Below are positions 17,029-24,011 of a stretch of DNA of 32,049 nucleotides, in pieces (positions within the stretch are counted from its first letter, which is position 1; the number at the start of each line of letters is the position of its first letter). The notes under the pieces were generated by a model. It did no database searches. It was not told the DNA's origin and was given only the letters and a program-made list of their open reading frames with translations. A program made the position numbers and the translations under genes. Location: the NCBI GenBank assembly GCA_031424145.1, contig JANPGV010000301.1:1-32049 (forward strand). The letters are read 5' to 3'. The stretch comes from JAENVT01 sp031424145 (GTDB lineage: Bacteria > Actinomycetota > Acidimicrobiia > Acidimicrobiales > Ilumatobacteraceae).

Positions 17029-17034
17029 AAACTA
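17029..17034 (-). promoter_or_regulatory. Putative -10 element (TAGTTT) for the E2 catalytic gene
   Basis: On the minus strand TAGTTT is followed by six bases (GTAGAG) and the ATG at 17022, leaving no room for a ribosome site. The other divergent gene starts at 17091. Confidence 0.4.
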
Positions 17035-17090
17035 ATCTGGAACTCGAGTCTCGGTTGCAGGGCGGTCACCCCGTTGCGAGCAGGAGTGCC

Positions 17091-17321
17091 ATGAACAAGC
17101 GACGCCATCCACTGAGCGGTGCCCTCTACGAGGTCGGGGTCGACGGCAATGTTTACGTCGACAACGGTGGTGTCAGCGGCGTGTTCACACCTCGAGGCGA
17201 GCACATCTCGGGCGAGCTCAGCCAGGTCGATCCTGAGCTGTGCATCTGGCTCGCCGGTCCACAGGTGCCCGGCGGGGCCAACATGAAGGACATGCCCGTG
17301 CCGGCGGGCTTTGACGGATGA
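17091..17321 (+). CDS. Unknown 76-residue protein translationally coupled to Rieske 2
   Basis: The ATG at 17091, preceded by caggag, encodes MNKRRHPLSGALYEVGVDGN, then VYVDNGGVSGVFTPRGEHIS, and later a Gly/Pro-rich part with ELCIWLAGPQVPGG. It looks like a small beta-rich domain without signal peptide, metal-binding cysteine set or transmembrane helix. The stop TGA overlaps the ATG of Rieske oxygenase 2 (ATGA, 17318-17321), so the two proteins are probably made in a fixed ratio. That suggests a subunit, chaperone or electron-transfer adaptor of this oxygenase. I recognise no named family. It does not resemble the usual SnoaL-like beta subunit of ring-hydroxylating dioxygenases, nor a ferredoxin. 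Confidence 0.75.
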   Translation: MNKRRHPLSGALYEVGVDGNVYVDNGGVSGVFTPRGEHISGELSQVDPELCIWLAGPQVPGGANMKDMPVPAGFDG

Positions 17322-18703
17322 CGTTCGTGACCAAGGTTTCCGCTCCCAGTCGCTCCAGAGGGGTGAGCTATCAACAGCTCCTCGACGAGGACAGCCGGGA
17401 AGTGCCGGCGATCCTCCGGCGCGAATCTCCCCTCGACGACGGCCCGATGTCCGTTCCGGTCGAGCGCTACACGTCGCCCGACTTCTTCCAACTCGAACGG
17501 GACAAGCTGTGGGACCGCGTGTGGCAGATGGCGTGCCGCGAAGAGGTCATTCCCAACGTCGGCGATCACGTCGTGTACGACATCGCCGGCCGTTCGTACA
17601 TCGTGGTGCGCAGCGAACCAAGTGTGATCCAGGCCTTTCACAACGTGTGCAGGCACCGAGGACGACTGTTGCGCGAGGTGGGCGGGACTCGATCGTCAGA
17701 GTTCCGGTGCCCCTTCCACGGCTTCGCGTGGGAGATCGACGGATCGCTGAAACATGTCCCGTGTGAATGGGACTTCCCTCAGATCGAGAACCCGGCCGAC
17801 TGGGGCCTGCTGCGTGCTCAGGTGGCCACGTGGGGCGGCTTCGTGTTCATCAATCCCGATCTCGGCGCTGCGTCGTTGCAGTCGCATCTCGGCGACCTCA
17901 CCGAGCAGTTCGCCTCGTGGCCCTTGGAGGATCGGTTCACGCAGGTTCATGTCGCCAAGGTCATCAGATGCAACTGGAAGGTGGCCCAAGAGGCCTTCAT
18001 GGAGGCGATGCACGTGGTGACCACACACCCGCAGTTGCTCGCCAGCATCGGCGACGCCAACACACAGTACGACGCGTTCGAGAACTACAGCAGGGCTATC
18101 ACGGCCAATGGCACGCCGAGCCCGCACCTGCGCTGGCAGCCGACTGAGCAGCAGATCCTTGATTCGATGTACGACCGCAATCTCGACGATCCGCCGCTGC
18201 TGACCGTGCCTGACGGCGAGACGGCTCGGCGGGTGGCGGCGGCGAGCCGACGCGACAACCTGCGCCAGGTGCTCGGCGACCGTGCCGACTCACTGTCGGA
18301 CGCGGAGGTGAACGACAGCTTCTACTTCACCGTGTTCCCCAACTTTCATCCGTGGGGGGCTTACAACCGCATCGTCTATCGCTTCCGCCCGCACGGGACG
18401 AACGTTGACGAAGCGATCATGGAGTGCATGTTCCTGTCTCCGTTCCAGCCCGGCCATCGTCCACCCCCGGCAGCCGTGCACTGGCTCGATGCCGACGATG
18501 ACTGGACGCAGGCGCCGGAGCTGGGCTCGCTCGCTCGCGTGTTCAACCAGGACACCTTCAACCTGCCGAACGTGCAACGCGGGCTGAAAGCTTCGCCCTA
18601 CGAGCGGGTCAACTTCGCCCGATACGAGGAAACCAAGATCCGTCATTTCCACAAGCTGCTCGACGAGCAGATCTCGGCCCGGTCCCTCGGGGATTCGGGA
18701 TAG
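17318..18703 (+). CDS. Rieske oxygenase alpha subunit 2 (long form)
   Basis: The 461-residue product has a Rieske centre C111-x-H113 (NVCRHRG) and C131-x2-H134 (CPFHGF). The iron domain has CNWKVAQEAFMEAMHVVTTHP with E229, H232 and H237. It is about 80 residues longer than the other two Rieske proteins in the window; extra sequence lies at the N-terminus (about 45 residues) and after the iron site. It belongs to the aromatic-ring-hydroxylating group in a broad sense, but the substrate is unclear. It follows the 76-residue gene with a 4-base overlap and is followed by a histidine phosphatase (12-base gap) and a VOC gene, forming a plus-strand operon. Electron-transfer partners must be encoded elsewhere. 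Confidence 0.94.
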   Translation: MTFVTKVSAPSRSRGVSYQQLLDEDSREVPAILRRESPLDDGPMSVPVERYTSPDFFQLERDKLWDRVWQMACREEVIPNVGDHVVYDIAGRSYIVVRSEPSVIQAFHNVCRHRGRLLREVGGTRSSEFRCPFHGFAWEIDGSLKHVPCEWDFPQIENPADWGLLRAQVATWGGFVFINPDLGAASLQSHLGDLTEQFASWPLEDRFTQVHVAKVIRCNWKVAQEAFMEAMHVVTTHPQLLASIGDANTQYDAFENYSRAITANGTPSPHLRWQPTEQQILDSMYDRNLDDPPLLTVPDGETARRVAAASRRDNLRQVLGDRADSLSDAEVNDSFYFTVFPNFHPWGAYNRIVYRFRPHGTNVDEAIMECMFLSPFQPGHRPPPAAVHWLDADDDWTQAPELGSLARVFNQDTFNLPNVQRGLKASPYERVNFARYEETKIRHFHKLLDEQISARSLGDSG

Positions 18704-18715
18704 AGGTCGGCATCG

Positions 18716-19342
18716 ATGGAATTGCTGCTCATTCGGCACGCCCAGCCTGTCCGCGTCCAGGATGCGGAGGGCCCCGCCGATCCCGAGCTCTCCGAGAACG
18801 GGCGCGAGCAAGCCCGCATGCTGGCTGACTACCTGGCCGAGGAGACCATCGATGCCGCGGTGGCCAGTCCGTTGCGCCGCGCCCGGCAGACCGCCGCACC
18901 GCTTGCCGCCGACAGGGGCATCGACGTCGTGGTGCACGACGGCATCGCCGAGTACGACCGTGACTCCGGCGAGTACATCCCGATCGAGGTGCTCAGGGCA
19001 GAGGGCTTACCCGGATGGCAAGACGTTCTCGCTGGTAACGCGCATCGCGCCCTCGGCGTCGACCCATTCGAGTTCCGGACTGCTGTGGTCGCTGCGATCG
19101 AGGACATCATCGCCGCGCACGCCGGCGAGATCGTCGCCGCCGTCTGTCACGGAGGTGTGATCAACGCGTACATCACCCACATCTTGCACATCGAGGACGC
19201 GAGCGGGTTCTTCTACCCGAACTACACCTCGATCCATCGTGTCGCTGCGGGTCGCGCCGGCCAGCGCACAGTTCTGTCGCTCAACGAGACAGCACATCTG
19301 CGTGGTACGGGGCTTCGCGTTGGCCATTTCGGCGACCCATAG
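18716..19342 (+). CDS. Histidine phosphatase family protein
   Basis: The 208-residue product opens with MELLLIRHAQPVRVQD, the RHG-type motif of the phosphoglycerate-mutase-like branch (R7, H8). SPLRRARQTA (51-60) contains the second Arg, E79 lies in IAEYDRDSGEY, and AVCHGGVIN (H145) supplies the second catalytic His. Members dephosphorylate small metabolites or proteins through a phospho-His intermediate. It lies between Rieske oxygenase 2 and a VOC protein in the same direction with short gaps, so it may act on a pathway metabolite. It is one of four phosphatase-type genes in the window's accessory part. Substrate unknown. Confidence 0.9.
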   Translation: MELLLIRHAQPVRVQDAEGPADPELSENGREQARMLADYLAEETIDAAVASPLRRARQTAAPLAADRGIDVVVHDGIAEYDRDSGEYIPIEVLRAEGLPGWQDVLAGNAHRALGVDPFEFRTAVVAAIEDIIAAHAGEIVAAVCHGGVINAYITHILHIEDASGFFYPNYTSIHRVAAGRAGQRTVLSLNETAHLRGTGLRVGHFGDP

Positions 19343-19357
19343 CAAAGACGCATCACC

Positions 19358-19882
19358 ATGTCGAACAGCACACCAGTCGGAGAGGTCGTACAGATCGCGT
19401 ACGGCGTCGGCGACGTCAGAGCCGCCGCACGGTCGCTCGCCGAACAGCTTGGAGCCGGCCCGTTCTTCGTGCGGCACCACGAACTGCCCCGCACCGTGCA
19501 GCATCGCGACGAGCGCGGCGAGTTCGACCATTCGTCCGCCTACGGCCAGTGGGGCGCGATCCAACTCGAACTGATCGCGGTGCATCATGCCGCGCCGCAA
19601 TCGCTCGCGGACATCGTCATGAAGGCGAGCGGCATCCATCACGTGACGTGGTTCGTCGATTCGCTCGATGCTGAACAGCGTCGTCTTGCCGACATTGGCT
19701 GGCCGGAGGTCATGCGGGCAGAGACCGCCAGCGGGTTCGGCTACGCCTTCCACGATGCGCGCGCCCAATTGGGGCACCTCGTCGAGATCTACCAACCGAA
19801 CGACAGTGTCCTGCGCCTGTACTCCAAGGTCGCGAGCGCGGCCAAGGGCTGGGATGGTGCCGACCCGGTGCGGGAGATGTGA
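19358..19882 (+). CDS. VOC-family (glyoxalase/bleomycin resistance-like) protein
   Basis: The 174-residue product shows two beta-alpha-beta-beta-beta halves. One begins VVQIAYGVGDVRAAARSLAE (residues 10-29). The other is IHHVTWFVDSLDAEQRRLAD, ending in GHLVEIYQPN, where H and E are typical metal ligands. Proteins of this Glyoxalase_4-like type include epimerases, dioxygenases and isomerases of CoA-bound or cyclic compounds. It is the last gene of the Rieske 2 operon (15-base gap after the phosphatase) and converges on the lipoyl-domain gene 8 bases away. An isomerase or ring-fission role in the same pathway is possible but not shown. Confidence 0.85.
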   Translation: MSNSTPVGEVVQIAYGVGDVRAAARSLAEQLGAGPFFVRHHELPRTVQHRDERGEFDHSSAYGQWGAIQLELIAVHHAAPQSLADIVMKASGIHHVTWFVDSLDAEQRRLADIGWPEVMRAETASGFGYAFHDARAQLGHLVEIYQPNDSVLRLYSKVASAAKGWDGADPVREM

Positions 19883-19890
19883 CGCCGTCC

Positions 19891-20124
19891 TTAGGTCTCG
19901 ATTTCCCCGATCGCCTCGCCGACGGCATACGTCTCTCCCGCCTCTCCGCTGAGGCGGATCGTGCCAGAGGCCGTTGCAGCGACTTCGTTCTCGACTTTGT
20001 CGGTCTCGATCAGATAGATCGGGTCGCCCTCCGAGACGACTGCGCCGTCAGCGACGAGCCACTCGATGAGCGTGCCCTCGGTCATCGAGACGCCGAGTTT
20101 CGGGATGTTGATCGGGACGGACAT
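19891..20124 (-). CDS. Stand-alone lipoyl-domain protein
   Basis: The complete gene encodes just 77 residues: a single lipoyl/biotinyl-carrier fold. PKLGVSMTEGTLIEWLV (8-24) and the attachment motif IETDKVENEV, with K43 as predicted lipoylation site, are standard for E2 N-terminal domains; the biotin form would read AMKM. No linker, subunit-binding or catalytic domain follows. The matching acyltransferase catalytic domain is encoded alone at 16264-17022. Together they would rebuild an E2 as two polypeptides. The gene lies 79 bases after the LLM oxidoreductase stop in the same direction and may be in its transcript. Confidence 0.9.
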   Translation of the reverse strand: MSVPINIPKLGVSMTEGTLIEWLVADGAVVSEGDPIYLIETDKVENEVAATASGTIRLSGEAGETYAVGEAIGEIET

Positions 20125-20203
20125 CAGTTCTCCTTGTTGCTCGCCTTCATTTCAGAACCGCTGGCAGCTTCTGTCCAACACTACTTACTTGTGTGCGTGT
20201 GCG

Positions 20204-21097
20204 CTATCGAGCTGTCATCTCCGTCATGAATCGCTCCAGGGCGGCGATGTGTTCAGCGGCCCCTGAGAGATTCGCGCCGGGAACACCGAGGAAATCGGTT
20301 CCTGTCGTCATCGACCGCATCGACATCAGGCTGCCCCCGGCGGTCTCCCACCGCTCAGCCCTGTCGCGCCACTCGTCCGGGCCTTGCGCGTAGTCGACGA
20401 ACATGTCGGTTCCGAAGCTGTCGCGGCTGCGCCCCCGTTCGACGAGAAGCTCGGCGAGGCGTGCTGCAGCCGCGAAGTGACGGTCGGAGTTACCGGCGAA
20501 GATGTGGCCGTCTCCGTGCGACGCAGCTCTCGCGAGGGATGCATCCGCCGAGCCGCCGAGCCACAGCGGGATCGGACGCTCGGGCCTCGGTACCAAGGAG
20601 GCCCGTTCGATGCGGTGATACTCACCGCTGAGATCGACGATTTCCTCGACCCACAGGGCTCGCAGCACTGATATCTGCTCGTCGAAGCGGCGGGCACGGT
20701 TTCGGAACGGAGTACCCAGTGCGGTGTACTCCACATGGTTCCATCCCGTGCCGATCCCGAGCACGAGGCGTCCGCGCGAGAGTTGGTCGACCTCCGCGGC
20801 TTGCTTGGCGACGAGTGCGGTCTGGCGTTGTGGGAGCACCAAGACGCCGGTCGCCAGTTCGATCGCGCTCGTATGAGCGGCGAGGAAGCCGAGCAGCACG
20901 AACGGCTCGTGAAACGGATCGTGTTGCGTGTAGGGGCCGAGGAGCGGGGGATCTCTGTCGGTGTGATCCGCTCCGAGCACGTGATCGTACGTCGTCAGGC
21001 GGACGCAGCCCAACGCTTCGGCCGCTTGCGCGTAGTCGCGGATGGCTCCTGGATCATTGCCGATCTCGGTGGTCGGGAACACAGCGCCGAAGAGCAT
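20204..21097 (-). CDS. LLM-class (F420-type) flavin/deazaflavin oxidoreductase
   Basis: From the ATG at 21097 the 297-residue product begins MLFGAVFPTTEIGNDPGAIR and continues with LTTYDHVLGAD, TSAIELATGVLVLPQRQTAL and LVLGIGTGWNHVEY. These are standard segments of luciferase-like monooxygenases; in Actinobacteria most of this subgroup use coenzyme F420. The start is supported by an AGGAGG (21102-21107) four bases upstream; a much longer frame reaches 21610 but would overlap the divergent ThuA gene. Such enzymes move hydride between F420 and alcohols, enones or CoA esters. It is divergent from the ThuA-like gene and lies upstream of the lipoyl-domain gene on the same strand. Confidence 0.92.
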   Translation of the reverse strand: MLFGAVFPTTEIGNDPGAIRDYAQAAEALGCVRLTTYDHVLGADHTDRDPPLLGPYTQHDPFHEPFVLLGFLAAHTSAIELATGVLVLPQRQTALVAKQAAEVDQLSRGRLVLGIGTGWNHVEYTALGTPFRNRARRFDEQISVLRALWVEEIVDLSGEYHRIERASLVPRPERPIPLWLGGSADASLARAASHGDGHIFAGNSDRHFAAAARLAELLVERGRSRDSFGTDMFVDYAQGPDEWRDRAERWETAGGSLMSMRSMTTGTDFLGVPGANLSGAAEHIAALERFMTEMTAR

Positions 21098-21180
21098 CAC
21101 ACCTCCTCTGACCGGCGGGCGGCAACAACGCGGAATGTACCGTACTGACCCGATGAGTAGTAAGTCGACCGAGGCCACCA

Positions 21181-22029
21181 GTGGGTGACGCCTTGGTGCT
21201 GACTGGTGGGCACCGCGTCGATTACGACGCGCTGTTCGCGATGATGTCGGCGGTCTGCGACCCCATCGATTGGCGGTGGGCGCACGCCCATCAACCGTCG
21301 GCACAGTCGTGGTTAGGCCGCGATGCCGTAGGACGGTGGAATGCCGTGCTCTGCCACGACATTCCAGGGTTGCGGCTGAAGCGCGGATCGGCACCCGAAC
21401 CGACCGCTGTGTCGCCGGCGATCCGGCAATCACTTCGCGAGATGTTGTCCGCCGGCCTCGGGTTCGTGATGACCCATCACAGCCTTGCCGGTTGGCCGGC
21501 CTGGGACGGGTGGGCGGAGGTCTTGGGCGGACGCTTTCACTACGCGCCCGGACGCCTGCGCGGCATCGATTGGCCGTCGTCCGGCACGCGGACCACCCGC
21601 TACACGGCAAGGATCGCCGACCCCATGCATCCGGTGTGCGCCGGGCTCGACGACTTCGAGCTCACCGACGAGCTGTACTGCTGTCCGGTCTTCGAGGAAG
21701 ATGTCGTGCCACTGATCCGCACCGACGCCGACATGAGCGGACGACTGTTCACGTCGACCTACGAACATGTCGTGTTCGGCGAGGAGGCGGCGCCGGACTG
21801 TGGCCTTCATCCACCGGCGAGCAACATGATCGTGTGGGCCACGGCGATCGAGCGCAGCCCGGTGATCTACATCCAGCCGGGTGATTCGGCAGCGACGTTC
21901 GGCAACGAGCAGTACCGCCGGCTGGTCGCCAACGCACTGACCTGGGTGTCGTCCCACGACGCGCATGCCTGGGCCGCAGCGCTCGGTCGGCGCCTGACGG
22001 TCAATGACGACCAAACCCCAAGTGCCTGA
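21181..22029 (+). CDS. ThuA-like protein (class I glutamine-amidotransferase-like fold)
   Basis: The 282-residue product starts at a GTG and reads ALVLTGGHRVDYDALFAMM, then DAVLCHDIPG-like WNAVLCHDIPGLRL. FVMTHHSLAGWPAWDGWAEV and GGRFHYAPGRLRG follow, and HPVCAGLDDFELTDELYCCP closes the core; this matches the order of motifs in ThuA-domain proteins. The family was named for trehalose utilisation and includes sugar-modifying oxidoreductase partners and hydrolases; its activity is generally unknown. It is divergent from the LLM gene with 83 bases between. It converges on the DUF1330 gene. No signal peptide is seen, so it is predicted to be cytoplasmic. Confidence 0.82.
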   Translation: MGDALVLTGGHRVDYDALFAMMSAVCDPIDWRWAHAHQPSAQSWLGRDAVGRWNAVLCHDIPGLRLKRGSAPEPTAVSPAIRQSLREMLSAGLGFVMTHHSLAGWPAWDGWAEVLGGRFHYAPGRLRGIDWPSSGTRTTRYTARIADPMHPVCAGLDDFELTDELYCCPVFEEDVVPLIRTDADMSGRLFTSTYEHVVFGEEAAPDCGLHPPASNMIVWATAIERSPVIYIQPGDSAATFGNEQYRRLVANALTWVSSHDAHAWAAALGRRLTVNDDQTPSA

Positions 22030-22034
22030 TCGAC

Positions 22035-22331
22035 CTACCTCGAATCCCTGCCATCGGCCAGCACGGCGAAGCCGTCGGTGCCCTCCAGGCGCAACCCGAC
22101 GATGGCTTGATACTCGGCCGAGTCGTACCAGTCGCGGAACGCGTCGCGGTCCGGAAACCTCATCACCACCACCCGCGGCCCCACCGGCTCACCCTCGATC
22201 GTTTCCGCCGCGCGAGTGCTGACGAGCACGTCGATATCGCGGTTCTCGAGCGTTTCGCCAACTGCGGATAGGTACTCGGTCAACGAGTCCGCGTTCGTCA
22301 CCGAGGCGTTGACGATGAGGTAGACCGACAT
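22035..22331 (-). CDS. DUF1330-family small protein
   Basis: From the ATG at 22331 the 98-residue product begins MSVYLIVNASVTNADSLTEY and ends with VVVMRFPDRDAFRDWYDSAE and YQAIVGLRLEG. The FPD...WYDSxEYQ...LR pattern is the hallmark of DUF1330, a dimeric alpha/beta-barrel family related to ABM and YciI proteins. The family's biochemical role is unknown. A six-codon longer start (22349) is possible but adds MRETAP with no support. It is the third dimeric-barrel domain in the window, along with the two ABM domains. It ends 5 bases from the ThuA gene's stop. Confidence 0.87.
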   Translation of the reverse strand: MSVYLIVNASVTNADSLTEYLSAVGETLENRDIDVLVSTRAAETIEGEPVGPRVVVMRFPDRDAFRDWYDSAEYQAIVGLRLEGTDGFAVLADGRDSR

Positions 22332-22409
22332 CGGCGCAGTCTCGCGCACTGGCTCACAACTTGAACATCTGTAAAGATACCAGTTCGCTCAGCAGCTCGG
22401 AGGGCTTCG

Positions 22410-24011
22410 GTGAAGCAGCTCGGTGGCATGGACGCCAACTTCTTGAACATCGAAAGCCGCACCACGTACGGGCACGTGTCGTCACTGACGATCTTCGAGC
22501 CCGAACCGGGAACGGGTGGAGCTGGGCTGGACATCACCAAGCGAGCGATCCTGTCGCGCATGGACCAGTTGGAGCCCTATCGACGGCGACTGGTCACCGT
22601 GCCGCTCGGTCTCGACCTCCCGTACTGGATCGATGATCCGGACTTCGACATCGACTATCACGTTCGCCACCACGCGGTGCCGCCGCCGGGCACACCTCAG
22701 CAGCTCGCCGAAGTGGTCAATCGGATCATCTCCCGTCCACTCGACCGCAGCCGACCTCTGTGGGAGCTGTATGTCATCGAAGGGGTGGAGAACGGCAAGT
22801 ACATCGCCCAGCTCAACAAGATCCACCACGCCACCATCGACGGCGCCGCGGGCGTCGTGATGTTGGGTGTCATGCTCGACGACGATCCCGAGGCCGTCCC
22901 CGACGAGGTCGACAGCGCAGACTGGCCGGTCGACTCGATTCCGAGTTCGGCTGAGCTGTTGCTGCGAACCGCCCGTGTGTTCGCAACCCGGCCGGAAAAG
23001 CTGATCCGCACGGGAATCCACGCCGTGCGCAGCCTGGCCGCCACGACCGGCAATCCCGGGATAGCGGCGCTTGGGCGCGCCCTGGCCGAGCCACTGCCCG
23101 GTCCACTGGGCGCCGCATTGCGCGACCGTGTCCGCGGCAGCCGTGACAACGAAGACGAACTGCCGGCGTTGCCCTCGACATCGGCGCCGCGAACCCCGTT
23201 CAACGGGACGATCAGCCCGCACCGCCGGTTCGCGTTCACAACAATTCCCCTGGAGGACGCACGCGAGATCCGCAGAGCATTCGGTGTGACGTTCAACGAC
23301 GTGGTCATGGCGCTGTGCTCGGGAACGCTGCGTGCCTATCTGCAACGTCACGATGCGTTGCCGGATAATCCGCTTATCGCAATGGTGCCAGTCAGCGTCC
23401 GCAAGGGTGACGAGGCCGATATCTTCCGCAACCGGGTCTCGGGTATCTCTTGCGAGCTGGCGACTGACGAGCCGGATCCGGTCAACCGTCTGATGCGGAT
23501 CTCGAGGCGCATGGCCGAAGCGAAGCAACGCTTCGATCCCGTCAGCGCCGACGCATTGCAGGACTTCACCCAGTTCGCCCCGCCGGCAGTAGCCGGACAG
23601 GCGATGCGCATGCTGAGCCGCCTACGGATTGCGGATCGGGTGGCATCTCCGGTGAACGTGGTGATCTCCAACGTCCCGGGACCGAACCACCCGCTCTACT
23701 CCGCCGGTGCCAAGCTCAAGCACTTCTATCCGGTGAGCACGATCATGGACGGCATCGGCCTCAACATGACCGTCCAGAGCTACAACGGCAACCTCGACTT
23801 CGGCTTCGTCGGCGACCGCGAGCTTGTTCCCGACGTATGGAGCCTGGTTGATCTTCTGCACAGCAGCATGGATGAGCTCTTCGCTCTTGCGCAGAAGAAG
23901 GTGAAGTCCGCGACCGCCCGAGGCGCTGCCAAACCCCCGGCTAAATCCATCGCCAAACCCGTCAGACGTCGACGAGTACAGCCTGTCGGCCGGGACGAGG
24001 TTGCCAAGTGA
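22410..24011 (+). CDS. Wax ester synthase/diacylglycerol acyltransferase (WS/DGAT)
   Basis: The 533-residue product starts at a GTG behind a ggaggg ribosome site. It shows MKQLGGMDANFLNIESRTTY, PLDRSRPLWELYVIEG, the catalytic HHATIDGAAG (H139, H140, D144) and NVVISNVPGPNHPLYSAGA, all signatures of bacterial WS/DGAT. These membrane-associated enzymes join acyl-CoA to diacylglycerol or long alcohols and make storage triacylglycerol or wax. It is longer than usual (typically 450-480) because of a Lys/Arg/Ala/Pro-rich tail of about 40 residues, which may bind membrane or nucleic acid. The last 50 bases overlap the convergent hydrolase gene. Confidence 0.95.
   Translation: MKQLGGMDANFLNIESRTTYGHVSSLTIFEPEPGTGGAGLDITKRAILSRMDQLEPYRRRLVTVPLGLDLPYWIDDPDFDIDYHVRHHAVPPPGTPQQLAEVVNRIISRPLDRSRPLWELYVIEGVENGKYIAQLNKIHHATIDGAAGVVMLGVMLDDDPEAVPDEVDSADWPVDSIPSSAELLLRTARVFATRPEKLIRTGIHAVRSLAATTGNPGIAALGRALAEPLPGPLGAALRDRVRGSRDNEDELPALPSTSAPRTPFNGTISPHRRFAFTTIPLEDAREIRRAFGVTFNDVVMALCSGTLRAYLQRHDALPDNPLIAMVPVSVRKGDEADIFRNRVSGISCELATDEPDPVNRLMRISRRMAEAKQRFDPVSADALQDFTQFAPPAVAGQAMRMLSRLRIADRVASPVNVVISNVPGPNHPLYSAGAKLKHFYPVSTIMDGIGLNMTVQSYNGNLDFGFVGDRELVPDVWSLVDLLHSSMDELFALAQKKVKSATARGAAKPPAKSIAKPVRRRRVQPVGRDEVAK

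Noticed and set aside
17091..17321. The 76-residue protein as a Rieske-type ferredoxin or dioxygenase beta subunit
   Set aside because: It has a single Cys, no CxH/CxxH pairs, and is less than half the size of a beta subunit.
22482..23528. A 348-codon minus-strand open frame inside WS/DGAT
   Set aside because: It is antisense to a secure WS/DGAT with HHxxxDG, and its translation has no family features.
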